Shown here one piece after another: positions 9,519 through 17,468 of a stretch of DNA of 64,000 nt. Origin of the DNA: Methylobacillus rhizosphaerae (lineage in GTDB: Bacteria; Pseudomonadota; Gammaproteobacteria; Burkholderiales; Methylophilaceae); contig NZ_FZOA01000009.1 of NCBI RefSeq assembly GCF_900187985.1, positions 21,186-85,185 on the forward strand, given 5' to 3'. The notes under the pieces are model-generated. The model did no database searches. It had not been told where the DNA came from and saw only the letters and a program-made list of their open reading frames with translations. Positions within the stretch are counted from its first letter, which is position 1; the number at the start of each line of letters is the position of its first letter. A program made the position numbers and the translations under genes.

Positions 9519-9810
9519 TCACCGAGGGTGTCTTGAGGGCTTGTTCCATAGCGCAGGCGTATTCCATAGTGCAGGCTCCTGGGAAAGCATCACACCCATC
9601 AGCGCCATTACGCTGCCGATGACATGATAACTGCTCAGGGTTTCGTGCAATATCAACACAGCCAGCACGGCAGTGAACACGGGCAGCAAGTTCATGACCA
9701 TACTGCAACGGACTGGGTCCAGGTGTTCGATACCCTTGATCCAGCAATAGGGCAGGACGATGGAAGCCAGTATGCCCGCATACAGGATCAAGGGAATGGA
9801 AATCGTTAGA
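9519..9810 (-). pseudogene. C-terminal remnant of an EamA/DMT-family transporter
   Basis: The reverse strand encodes an EamA-like stretch beginning near SIPLILYAGILASIV and continuing through YCWIKGIEHLDP, MNLLPVFTAVLAVL and the final helix VIGSVMALMGVMLS. This is the last half of the second EamA domain of a drug/metabolite transporter, which normally has about 300 residues and ten helices. Everything upstream is missing: the frame runs on toward 9926 but through unrelated sequence that carries the crcB promoter and riboswitch on the other strand. The tail contains a short direct repeat coding PALWN twice. It is almost certainly non-functional. Confidence 0.8.
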
Positions 9811-9846
9811 GGTGGAGAATCTATTCTTCCGGACTGTATGTTTGGA

Positions 9847-9875
9847 TTGCAGTATGAGCTGCTGTTTTGTAATAT
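9847..9875 (+). promoter_or_regulatory. Putative sigma-70 promoter of the fluoride riboswitch-crcB unit
   Basis: TTGCAG at 9847-9852 and TAATAT at 9870-9875 are 17 bases apart. Transcription would start near 9882, just before the first aptamer base at 9890. The position relative to the aptamer is the main support. Confidence 0.55.
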
Positions 9876-9889
9876 AGTAGCCAGCAATT

Positions 9890-9983
9890 GGAGATGGCAT
9901 TCCTCCATAAGGTGAATACCTTTCAACCGCTGTTATAACAGCTGATGATGCCTACACGAATCCCGGGACCGGGATGTGTAGGC
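9890..9983 (+). ncRNA. Fluoride riboswitch (crcB motif) with overlapping downstream hairpin
   Basis: The sequence fits the fluoride-sensing aptamer in order and detail. Stem P1 is GGAG 9890-9893 with CTCC 9903-9906, and its loop holds ATGGCATTC. A short extra hairpin follows (AAGGT/ACCTT around 9909-9922). Then come CAACC and stem P2 (GCTGT 9929-9933 with ACAGC 9938-9942), followed by the conserved tail TGATGATGCCTAC. GGCAT 9896-9900 can pair with ATGCC 9948-9952 as the pseudoknot. A hairpin with arms 9950-9966 and 9969-9983 (GCCTACAC with GTGTAGGC, plus ATCCCGG with CCGGGAT) shares bases with the aptamer tail, so fluoride binding should compete with it. No T-run follows the hairpin. The fluoride exporter gene crcB lies downstream, the usual partner of this class. 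Confidence 0.92.
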
Positions 9984-10210
9984 GTGTCTGTGCACCTTGT
10001 CCCGACGTTGATGCACGCAGAGGACAAGCGTATGAAAAATCCATATTACATAAACTCAACCGTTAGATCGGGTGCAGGCATTTCATGCCCGCCACAACCT
10101 TATCCGCCGAAAAAATCCAGGCTACCTCCCGCGCCGCCGCCTGACCAGGAGTTGTCATTCGATATAATGCTTATGCCAGTTTTTCAGGCTTGCTTTTTGA
10201 AAGGGATATG

Positions 10211-10597
10211 ATGAATCAAGTCATGCTCGTAGCCTTGGGTGGCGCAATCGGCTCCGTTGCACGGTTCAAGCTTTCAGGTTTGGTCCTGCGTTATAGTCTG
10301 GACTGGCGGTTTCCCTTTCCTACCTTCACGGTCAACGTCCTCGGATGCCTCATCATCGGCATATTGGCCGGGTTTGCCTTGAAGGAGGGGTTTATTTCCG
10401 CCGATATGCGCGTCCTGTTGTTTACCGGGTTGATGGGTGGGTTCACTACATTTTCCGCCTTTGGGCTGGAAACCATGATACTGCTGCGCGAAGGGCGTAT
10501 CGGTATTGCCGCTGCGTACATCGTTGCAAGCGTCGTCGTCGGGCTTGCCATGATGTGGCTCGGGTTTGCGCTGGTCAAGGCGGCGGTGCAGGCCTGA
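10211..10597 (+). CDS. crcB: Fluoride ion channel CrcB (Fluc)
   Basis: The 128-residue membrane protein has four hydrophobic segments and the Fluc signatures GGAIGSVAR, TVNVLGCLIIG and GGFTTFSAFGLE. Fluc channels work as antiparallel dimers and let fluoride leave the cytoplasm. The ATG at 10211 is preferred over the adjacent ATG at 10208, because AAGGG at 10201-10205 is better spaced for it. A fluoride riboswitch lies about 230 bases upstream, unusually far, and a TATAAT at 10163-10168 could be a second, private promoter. Length matches the family. The neighbours (a decayed transporter and metR) are unrelated, so this is a stand-alone fluoride-defence unit. Confidence 0.96.
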   Translation: MNQVMLVALGGAIGSVARFKLSGLVLRYSLDWRFPFPTFTVNVLGCLIIGILAGFALKEGFISADMRVLLFTGLMGGFTTFSAFGLETMILLREGRIGIAAAYIVASVVVGLAMMWLGFALVKAAVQA

Positions 10598-10625
10598 ATC
10601 ATGCAGTACGGCCTGCAGGCCAGGG

Positions 10626-11537
10626 TCACAGCAGTCTGATGTCGTTCAGTCTTTCCGCACACGTATCGCGGATGATGCGCGCAAGATCCTGCGTGTAAGG
10701 TCGCACCATGATATCCGGCATGCCGAGCGCATGCAGCTCCGACCATAGTCCCCGGGCGCCGATGGGCCTGGCAATCACGTATTCGTGTTCCACATAACTC
10801 TGGATTCCCCAGTTGGGCAGGGCGGCAATGCCGCGCCGGCTGGCGACCAGCTGCATGATGGCAATGGTCAGCTCGCTGGTACGGCGCGAGAAGGAAATGC
10901 CCGCAGGCTTGAGCACCTGGCGGATGACGTCAATGCGTTCCTCCGGGACAGGATAGGTAATCAGGGTCTCCCCGGCAAAATCTTCTGCCATCAGCCGCGC
11001 TCTGGTACGTAGCATGTGTTCCGGAGGCAATACGCCCATGATTTCGAACTTGAACAATGGGATGGCGCCCAGCTCACGCTGTTTTTCAGGCAAGCTGCCG
11101 ATCACGAGATCAGCTTTGCCTTCGTGCAGCAAATGCCAGGGATCGCTATGGAATCCCGCTACCAGGTCAATCTCGACTTCCGGCCAGGCGCGGCGGAATG
11201 CATCCATGACGGGAGTCAGCCAATCGAAACAGGTATGGCATTCCAGTACCAGGCGTAACTCCCCGGATTGGTCGCTCTTGAGGCGGATCAAGTCCCGTTC
11301 GGCTTTTTCCTGGGCTTCCAGTACTTCCCGCGCCAGGGCCAGCAGGCGTTCTCCGGCGGGCGTAAAGCGAATGCCGTGGGCAGTACGCTGGAACAGTGTG
11401 ATGGCATAATGATTTTCCAGGACACGGATCTGGTGGGACAGCGCGGATTGGGTCAGAAATACCCGCTCTGCAGCATGGACCAGTTTGCCGGTATCGGCAA
11501 TGGCAATCAGTGATTTCAGGTGGCGGATTTCCAGCAT
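10626..11537 (-). CDS. metR: LysR-type regulator MetR
   Basis: This 303-residue LysR-type regulator has an N-terminal winged helix-turn-helix (HAAERVFLTQSALSHQIRVLE, residues 21-41) and a C-terminal effector domain. It begins MLEIRHLKSL, as MetR proteins do, and has the MetR-like effector-domain block LECHTCFDWL. MetR activates methionine biosynthesis genes with homocysteine as co-effector. It is divergently oriented from a metE-like gene, and the 114-bp intergenic region carries two MetR-type sites. This is the classical metR/metE arrangement and supports the name over other LysR members. No clear ribosome-binding site precedes the ATG. Confidence 0.9.
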   Translation of the reverse strand: MLEIRHLKSLIAIADTGKLVHAAERVFLTQSALSHQIRVLENHYAITLFQRTAHGIRFTPAGERLLALAREVLEAQEKAERDLIRLKSDQSGELRLVLECHTCFDWLTPVMDAFRRAWPEVEIDLVAGFHSDPWHLLHEGKADLVIGSLPEKQRELGAIPLFKFEIMGVLPPEHMLRTRARLMAEDFAGETLITYPVPEERIDVIRQVLKPAGISFSRRTSELTIAIMQLVASRRGIAALPNWGIQSYVEHEYVIARPIGARGLWSELHALGMPDIMVRPYTQDLARIIRDTCAERLNDIRLL

Positions 11538-11557
11538 GGCAGCCCGGGTTCTTAATA

Positions 11558-11570
11558 TGAAATTGATTCA
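11558..11570. promoter_or_regulatory. MetR binding site 1
   Basis: TGAAATTGATTCA fits the MetR consensus TGAANNTNNTTCA at every fixed position, including the central T. It lies between metR and the divergent metE-like gene, 21 bases from the metR ATG. Confidence 0.8.
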
Positions 11571-11597
11571 AGTTTATCAAAAAAACTTTCGCTTTTT

Positions 11598-11610
11598 TGA
11601 ATTTATCTCA
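11598..11610. promoter_or_regulatory. MetR binding site 2 (one mismatch)
   Basis: TGAATTTATCTCA matches the MetR consensus with one mismatch in the right half. It starts exactly 40 bases after site 1, close to four helical turns, so both could be bound on the same DNA face. It is 42 bases before the metE-like start. Confidence 0.6.
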
Positions 11611-11651
11611 TGTCAGAAAATAGGCAGTGATTTTGGAACAGGAAAGTTGGT

Positions 11652-12752
11652 ATGGCAGTTGCACATATTCTGGGATATCCATCGCTGGGTGAGAGGCGAG
11701 CGCTCAAATTCGCCCTGGAAGCATTCTGGAAAGGGGATCTCAGTACAGCAGCTTTGCAGGAAGTTGGAAAGGGCTTGCGTGAGCAGCATTGGAAGAAACA
11801 GGAACAGCTTGGGTTTGTCACAATCGGGGATTTCACTTTTTATGACCATGTGCTTGATCATGCTGTCATGCTGGGTGCTGTTCCTGAGCGTTTTGGCTTG
11901 CAGCTGCCTTTGACCGAGCAGGATTATTTTTCCCTGGCATTGGGCAGCAGCACTCAGCCAGCCATGGCAAAGGCTCAATGGTTCGGGACTGCTTCGCACT
12001 ATATTGTGCCGGAGCTGAATGCTGAAACCAGGTTTTCCATCAATGTGCACGAATTCCTGTCGCAGCTTGAGGATGCGGAAAAGCTGGGGCGGCCATTAAA
12101 ACCCGTGCTGCTCGGCCCCGTCAGCTTCCTTTATCTGAGCCGAGCGACTGGGGTTGATAAACTGGATTTGCTGGATAATCTGGCGGAGCAATATGCTTTA
12201 TTGCTGCGCGAGCTGTATTACAGGAAGGTTGAATGGCTGCAGATCGATGAACCCATTTTTGCACTGGATCTTGACGACCATTGGCTGAAAGCCTTTGAAC
12301 GGGCTTATGCCTGGTTTCGTACCACTAGGCCCAAGTTATTGTTGGCTACCTATTTTGCCAATGTGGCGCGCTATCAGGGATACATCACTTACCTGCCATT
12401 TGACGGTATCCATATTGACCTGGTGCATGCGCCGCAGCAATTGGCTCCGTGGCTCAATGCCTTGCCTGGCCATTGGGTGTTGTCAGCCGGGATAGTGGGC
12501 GGAGACAGCGCGATGAACAATGACCTGCAGCGCAGTTTTGAAACTCTGCGGCCACTGGTCAGGAAACTTGGAGAGCGCCTCTGGGTGGCACCCAATTGCT
12601 CCTTGCGACATACGCCGATGAATCAGCTTGATACCGGCGCCTCGGGCACGGCTGCTAAATCATGGCTGGCATTGGCTGATCAGAAGCTGGAGGAGGTAAG
12701 GGCGCTGACTGCCCAGCTTAATCAGGAGGCTGGGACGCCAGTATGTGTCTGA
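11652..12752 (+). CDS. Stand-alone MetE N-terminal domain protein
   Basis: The 366-residue product aligns in order with the N-terminal half of cobalamin-independent methionine synthase MetE. It opens AHILGYPSLGERRALKFALE and continues with the WKKQEQLGF and IGDFTFYDHVLD blocks, GPVSFLYL, WLQIDEPIF and the closing RHTPMNQLD...KSWLALADQKLEE. Full MetE has about 750 residues, and its C-terminal barrel carries the zinc site that binds homocysteine. That half is absent: the frame ends ten residues after the domain and is followed by a convergent gene. The N-terminal barrel alone should not be catalytic, so a partner elsewhere, a different role, or a recent truncation must be considered. AGGAAA precedes the ATG. 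MetR sites in the promoter suggest methionine control. Confidence 0.85.
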   Translation: MAVAHILGYPSLGERRALKFALEAFWKGDLSTAALQEVGKGLREQHWKKQEQLGFVTIGDFTFYDHVLDHAVMLGAVPERFGLQLPLTEQDYFSLALGSSTQPAMAKAQWFGTASHYIVPELNAETRFSINVHEFLSQLEDAEKLGRPLKPVLLGPVSFLYLSRATGVDKLDLLDNLAEQYALLLRELYYRKVEWLQIDEPIFALDLDDHWLKAFERAYAWFRTTRPKLLLATYFANVARYQGYITYLPFDGIHIDLVHAPQQLAPWLNALPGHWVLSAGIVGGDSAMNNDLQRSFETLRPLVRKLGERLWVAPNCSLRHTPMNQLDTGASGTAAKSWLALADQKLEEVRALTAQLNQEAGTPVCV

Positions 12753-12765
12753 GGTTCTGGATACT

Positions 12766-13080
12766 TCAATCTGCAATGCGCAGGGCAGTCTGAATCTCTG
12801 CGGCTGACTGCGGGCGTACCACGCGGCTGATTTCCACACCATCGCGCAATATCACCAGAGTGGGCCATAACTTTATTCCGAAGCTGCGTCCCAGGCGTCT
12901 GCCCTTGCCATCTTCGATCCTGATATGCTGGTAATCAGGATGCTCGGATAACGCGGTATTGAGATGCGCCTGGGCGGCCTGGCAATGGCTGCACCAGCTT
13001 GCCCCGAATTCAATCAATAACTTGCCTTGCGTCTGATCAATGGCGGTGCGAGCTGGTTCAGGGAGTGTGGCTGGTTTCAT
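12766..13080 (-). CDS. Thioredoxin family protein
   Basis: Counting from the ATG at 13080, this is a 104-residue single-domain thioredoxin-fold protein. The redox motif is WCSHC (canonical thioredoxin is WCGPC), in LIEFGASWCSHCQAAQ. The cis-proline region is WPTLVILRDG, with the expected pattern IKLWPTLVIL. There is no signal peptide, so it is probably cytoplasmic and reduces disulfides or protects against oxidants. The frame stays open upstream to 13161, but the extra residues are not conserved-looking and run into AT-rich promoter DNA. It converges on the metE-like gene with only 13 bases between the stops. Confidence 0.88.
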   Translation of the reverse strand: MKPATLPEPARTAIDQTQGKLLIEFGASWCSHCQAAQAHLNTALSEHPDYQHIRIEDGKGRRLGRSFGIKLWPTLVILRDGVEISRVVRPQSAAEIQTALRIAD

Positions 13081-13529
13081 GGGATGTGAGCGCGAAGTCA
13101 ATATATTTTTTAATGATAATTCGTCGAAAAAAATTCTCTTTAAAAATCCGGCAACTAGCAAAAAAAACTATATCTAGTGTTTTTTTGAGTACACAACCCC
13201 ATTTTATTGAGGTATATTTCATCCCACTACAGTGTTGATTGTCATTTGATCAGGCGATGCCATGGGAGTGATGGCACAGGTAATGCACCAGTAGTGATCC
13301 TGCCCTGACGCGAAAAAAGCTGCCGGAGCAGTGGTGTGAATTACGAATGCCCGGGCATGAATTCGGTTGCCAACTGTAGCTGTCTTTATACTATAACGTT
13401 TGAGGCAAGGTGTCTTTCCTGCATGATGTCATCGTGGCTGATATTGGGCCAGGTGTTCCCAGAGTGCAATGGATGCATGGTGTGGTTGTCGCCATGATGG
13501 ATGCCTTGCTTCCTATAAGGGAGCCGTAG
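13081..13529. other. Divergent intergenic region upstream of nrdA
   Basis: This 449-bp gap separates the thioredoxin gene and nrdA and is AT-rich near 13090-13220. It contains an NrdR-box-like sequence and a perfect 12-bp palindrome, ATGCCCGGGCAT, at 13347-13358. No coding sequence was recognised. Possible -10 elements (TATACT 13387-13392 or TATAAC 13392-13397) do not have well-spaced -35 partners. Confidence 0.45.
13165..13180. promoter_or_regulatory. NrdR-box-like sequence
   Basis: AAACTATATCTAGTGT agrees at 14 of 16 positions with the NrdR consensus acaCwAtATaTwGtgt. NrdR represses ribonucleotide reductase genes, and the next gene is nrdA. NrdR boxes usually come in pairs about three helical turns apart. 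No second box of equal quality was found, and this one lies about 350 bases before the start codon. Confidence 0.5.
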
Positions 13530-15809
13530 ATGACAAAGTACGAGTCCATGAAAGCCACGAAACGCGATGGCCGTCAGGAACCAATCAACCTGGACAAGAT
13601 CCATCGTGTTATTGACTGGGCGGCGCAAGGCCTCAACAACGTTTCCGTGTCACAGGTGGAGCTGAAATCCCATATCCAGTTCTACGATGGCATTCGTACT
13701 GACGCTATCCATGAAACCATCATTAAATCCGCCGCCGACCTGATTTCCGAGGAAACCCCGGATTACCAGTACCTGGCAGCACGTTTATCGATTTTCCATC
13801 TGCGCAAGATTGCGTACGGCCAGTTCGAGCCACCACATTTGTTTGACCATGTCACCAAGCTCACTGAAATGGGCAAGTATGACAAGCATGTGCTGGCGGA
13901 TTACAGCCGTGAAGAATTTGATGAGCTGAACGCGCATATTGACCACTGGCGCGACATGAATTTCTCCTATGCTGCGGTAAAGCAGCTGGAAGGCAAATAC
14001 CTGGTGCAGAACCGGGTGACCAAGAAAATCTACGAAAGCCCGCAGTTCCTCTACATCCTGGTGGCGATGTGCTTGTTTGCCAAGTATGAAGGCAAGAACC
14101 GTCTGGAATATATCAAACGGTTCTACGATGCTGTTTCCACGTTCAAGATTTCCCTGCCTACACCTATCATGTCTGGCGTCCGCACGCCGACACGCCAGTT
14201 CAGCTCCTGTGTGCTGATTGAGTGTGATGACAGCCTTGACAGTATCAATGCCACTACCAGCGCGATTGTGAAATACGTATCCCAACGCGCGGGTATTGGC
14301 GTCAATGCCGGACGTATCCGTGCACTTGGCAGTGAGATCCGTGGTGGCGAAGCCCAGCATACTGGCTGCCTGCCGTTCTACAAACTGTTCCAGTCTGCGG
14401 TGAAATCATGCTCACAGGGTGGTGTGCGTGGCGGTGCGGCAACCCTGTTTTATCCTTTGTGGCACCTGGAAGTGGAATCGTTGCTGGTGCTGAAAAACAA
14501 CCGTGGTGTGGAAGAAAACCGTGTGCGTCATCTGGATTACGGCGTGCAGATCAACCGTCTCATGTACCAGCGCCTGATCAAGGGCGGGGATATCACCCTA
14601 TTTTCCCCGCATGATGTGCCGGGATTGTATGAGGCTTTCTTTGCCGATCAGGATGAATTCGAGCGTCTGTACGCGCAATATGAAGCGGACAGCACAATAC
14701 GCAAGCGTACCTTGCCCGCTGTTGAGCTGTTCTCCCTCATGATGCAGGAACGTGCCGGTACAGGCCGTATCTATATCCAGAATGTGGATCACTGCAATAC
14801 GCACAGCCCGTTCAACCCCAAGCTGGCTCCTGTACGCCAATCCAACTTGTGCATGGAAATTGCACTGCCGACGCACCCGCTCAATGACATCAACGATGAA
14901 GAAGGTGAAATTGCCCTGTGCACTTTATCTGCCTTCAACCTCGGTGCGCTGGAAAACCTGGACGAGCTGGAAGGCCTGGCAGACCTGGTGGTACGTGCAT
15001 TGGATGCCTTGCTGGAGTATCAGGATTACCCAGTCAAGGCTGCGCTGAATGCGACTGACAAGCGCCGCTCCCTAGGGGTTGGTGTCATCAACTACGCCTA
15101 TTACCTGGCCAAGAATGACACTGGCTATACCGATGATGCAGCATTGGGCCTGACACACCGTACTTTTGAGGCAATCCAGTATTACTTGCTCAAGGCGTCA
15201 GTGCAGCTGTCACGCGAGTTTGGCCCATGTGCGGCTTTCAATGAAACGACCTATGCCCAGGGTATCCTGCCGATTGATACTTATAAGAAGGATCTGGATA
15301 CAGTATGCAAGGAAGCATTGCGTCTGGATTGGGATCAACTGCGTCAGGAAATCGTGACTCATGGCCTGCGCAACTCCACCTTGACTGCCTTGATGCCATC
15401 TGAGACTTCCAGCCAGATTGCCAATGCGACCAATGGTATCGAGCCTCCGCGCGGCCTGGTGACTGTCAAGCAATCCAAGGATGGTATCCTGCGCCAAGTG
15501 GTGCCGGAGATTGACCGCCTGCGTGACCGCTATCAATTACTGTGGACCTTGCCCAACAATGATGGCTATCTCAAGTTGGTAGGTATTATGCAGAAGTTTG
15601 TCGACCAGTCGATTTCCTCCAATACCAACTATGATCCCAAGCGCTTTGAAGGCGGCAAGGTGCCGATGAAACAATTGCTCAAGGATCTGTTGCAGGCCTA
15701 CAAGCTGGGCGTGAAAACCCTGTATTACCACAACACGCGTGATGGTGCGAGCGAAGGCGGGGCAGAAGCCGAGGACGATGCTTGCGCAAGCGGTGCTTGC
15801 AAGATCTAG
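13530..15809 (+). CDS. nrdA: Class Ia ribonucleoside-diphosphate reductase, alpha subunit
   Basis: This 759-residue protein is the large catalytic subunit that reduces ribonucleoside diphosphates to deoxyribonucleotides. An N-terminal ATP-cone (KRDGRQEPINLDKIHRVIDW) supplies allosteric control. The active-site cysteines are visible in FSSCVLIE, SNLCMEIALP and ALCTLSAFNLG. The radical-transfer tyrosine pair is in TLYYHNTRDG, and the redox tail CASGACKI ends the protein. Length and tail resemble E. coli NrdA. GGGAG precedes the ATG at a good distance. It forms an operon with nrdB and a ferredoxin gene. Confidence 0.97.
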   Translation: MTKYESMKATKRDGRQEPINLDKIHRVIDWAAQGLNNVSVSQVELKSHIQFYDGIRTDAIHETIIKSAADLISEETPDYQYLAARLSIFHLRKIAYGQFEPPHLFDHVTKLTEMGKYDKHVLADYSREEFDELNAHIDHWRDMNFSYAAVKQLEGKYLVQNRVTKKIYESPQFLYILVAMCLFAKYEGKNRLEYIKRFYDAVSTFKISLPTPIMSGVRTPTRQFSSCVLIECDDSLDSINATTSAIVKYVSQRAGIGVNAGRIRALGSEIRGGEAQHTGCLPFYKLFQSAVKSCSQGGVRGGAATLFYPLWHLEVESLLVLKNNRGVEENRVRHLDYGVQINRLMYQRLIKGGDITLFSPHDVPGLYEAFFADQDEFERLYAQYEADSTIRKRTLPAVELFSLMMQERAGTGRIYIQNVDHCNTHSPFNPKLAPVRQSNLCMEIALPTHPLNDINDEEGEIALCTLSAFNLGALENLDELEGLADLVVRALDALLEYQDYPVKAALNATDKRRSLGVGVINYAYYLAKNDTGYTDDAALGLTHRTFEAIQYYLLKASVQLSREFGPCAAFNETTYAQGILPIDTYKKDLDTVCKEALRLDWDQLRQEIVTHGLRNSTLTALMPSETSSQIANATNGIEPPRGLVTVKQSKDGILRQVVPEIDRLRDRYQLLWTLPNNDGYLKLVGIMQKFVDQSISSNTNYDPKRFEGGKVPMKQLLKDLLQAYKLGVKTLYYHNTRDGASEGGAEAEDDACASGACKI

Positions 15810-15876
15810 TCTGGAGTTGGGTGGAGTAGGGCAACTGACGCAATGCTGTCCTGATTGAATAATAGCGGGAAGACAC

Positions 15877-17010
15877 ATGGCCTATAGTATTTTTTCAAAA
15901 AATGATAACCAGCAGATGAAAGAACCGATGTTCTTTGGTCAGCCGGTGAATGTGGCGCGCTACGATCAGCAGAAATACCCCGTATTCGAAAAGCTGATTG
16001 AGAAGCAGTTGTCATTCTTCTGGAGGCCGGAAGAAGTTGATGTTTCACAGGATCGGATGGATTACCAAAATCTGCCCGAGCATGAAAAACATATTTTCAT
16101 CAGCAACCTGAAATACCAGACCCTGCTTGACTCGATCCAGGGGCGTAGTCCCAATGTCGCGTTGCTGCCATTGGTCTCCTTGCCTGAGCTGGAAACCTGG
16201 ATTGAAACCTGGGCATTTTCCGAAACCATACACTCGCGTTCCTATACGCATATTATTCGCAATATTGTGTCTGACCCGTCACTGATTTTTGACGATATCG
16301 TACGCAATGAAAACATCGTAGCGCGTGCCAATGATATTTCAGCCTATTACGATGACTTGATACACCTGACCATGCTGTATTCACAGCTGGGCGAAGGTGA
16401 GCACATGATTAATGGCGAAACCAAGGTGGTGAATCAGCGTGAGCTGAAGAAACAGCTGTATCTCTGTCTCATGAGTGTCAATATCCTGGAGGCAATCCGC
16501 TTCTATGTCAGCTTTGCCTGCTCGTTTGCCTTTGCCGAGCGCAAGGTGATGGAAGGCAATGCCAAGATCATCCGCCTGATTGCGCGGGATGAGGCATTGC
16601 ACCTGACAGGGACACAGCACATGCTGAATATCATGCGTGCTGGTCAGGATGATCCTGAATTGGCGGAAATTGCAGCAGAGCTGCAACAGACATGTTTTGA
16701 AATGTTCTGCAACGCTGCAGAGCAGGAAAAGCAGTGGGCGGAATACTTGTTCAAGGATGGCTCCATGATAGGCCTGAACAAGGATATTCTTTGCCAGTAT
16801 GTCGAATACATTACCAATAGCCGCATGGCGTCTGTGGGGCTGGCTCCGGCATTTCCTCATGCCAAGAGCAACCCGATACCCTGGATCAACACCTGGCTGG
16901 CTTCGGACACCGTGCAGGTGGCGCCACAGGAGGTGGAACTGAGTTCTTACCTGATCGGCCAGATTGATTCTGAAGTGTCTGCTGACGACCTCAACGATTT
17001 TGAGTTGTGA
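15877..17010 (+). CDS. nrdB: Class Ia ribonucleoside-diphosphate reductase, beta subunit
   Basis: The 377-residue small subunit carries the diferric-tyrosyl radical cofactor. The metal ligands and the radical tyrosine are seen in [16 protein letters not shown] (E, H and Y of the E115/H118/Y122 set in E. coli numbering) and in [12 protein letters not shown] (E238/H241). The C-terminal tail [12 protein letters not shown] is the kind of acidic tail that docks onto NrdA. The gene lies 67 bases after nrdA with GGGAAG upstream of its ATG. Its stop overlaps the start of the ferredoxin gene, indicating translational coupling. Confidence 0.97.
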   Translation: MAYSIFSKNDNQQMKEPMFFGQPVNVARYDQQKYPVFEKLIEKQLSFFWRPEEVDVSQDRMDYQNLPEHEKHIFISNLKYQTLLDSIQGRSPNVALLPLVSLPELETWIETWAFSETIHSRSYTHIIRNIVSDPSLIFDDIVRNENIVARANDISAYYDDLIHLTMLYSQLGEGEHMINGETKVVNQRELKKQLYLCLMSVNILEAIRFYVSFACSFAFAERKVMEGNAKIIRLIARDEALHLTGTQHMLNIMRAGQDDPELAEIAAELQQTCFEMFCNAAEQEKQWAEYLFKDGSMIGLNKDILCQYVEYITNSRMASVGLAPAFPHAKSNPIPWINTWLASDTVQVAPQEVELSSYLIGQIDSEVSADDLNDFEL

Positions 17011-17420
17011 GCAAGGTACGCAGCCAACACATCAGTTTCAACCTCACACCGCATGAGACCCTGCTCGAAGGGTTGGAGCGTACCGGCCATGAAATAGAAT
17101 ATCAATGCCGTAATGGATATTGCGGCATGTGCCGAGTACGTTTACTGGATGGTGAGGTGCAATACCTTGAGCAGCCGTTGGCATTTGTTGCGGCAGACGA
17201 AATCCTGCCCTGTTGTTGCGTACCTGTTTCGGATATCCGCGTGGATTGTGAACTCAGGCCCGAGCGGCGTGAATGGCAGGAACAGGAAGACATGTTCCCA
17301 CTGCAGCAATCACTGTTTTCTGAAGAACTGCCATTGCCGGAAACATCCCATGTGCAGAAAAAGCGCAGGCAGCGTGTCACACCCCAGTACGGGCGCGACG
17401 ATACTTTATCATTGTTCTAA
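17007..17420 (+). CDS. 2Fe-2S ferredoxin of the ribonucleotide reductase operon (YfaE-like)
   Basis: The GTG start at 17007 overlaps the nrdB stop by four bases. The 137-residue protein has a plant-type [2Fe-2S] domain in its first ~80 residues, with cluster cysteines in [10 protein letters not shown] and LPCCCV. In E. coli the equivalent ferredoxin YfaE is encoded next to nrdB and maintains the diferric-tyrosyl cofactor, so the same role is inferred. Unlike the short E. coli protein (about 84 residues), this one has a 50-residue polar tail containing [16 protein letters not shown] and a basic KKRRQR stretch. That tail's function is unknown. Confidence 0.92.
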   Translation: MSKVRSQHISFNLTPHETLLEGLERTGHEIEYQCRNGYCGMCRVRLLDGEVQYLEQPLAFVAADEILPCCCVPVSDIRVDCELRPERREWQEQEDMFPLQQSLFSEELPLPETSHVQKKRRQRVTPQYGRDDTLSLF

Positions 17421-17468
17421 AATCTTGCTGCAGGGTATCGCGGAAGAGAGGGTGGCGTAGTGGATGGC

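Noticed and set aside
13272..13287. Sigma-54-like sequence TGGCACAGGTAATGCA upstream of nrdA
   Set aside because: The -12 half reads ATGC instead of TTGC, no enhancer-like palindromes are nearby, and nrdA is not known to use sigma-54.
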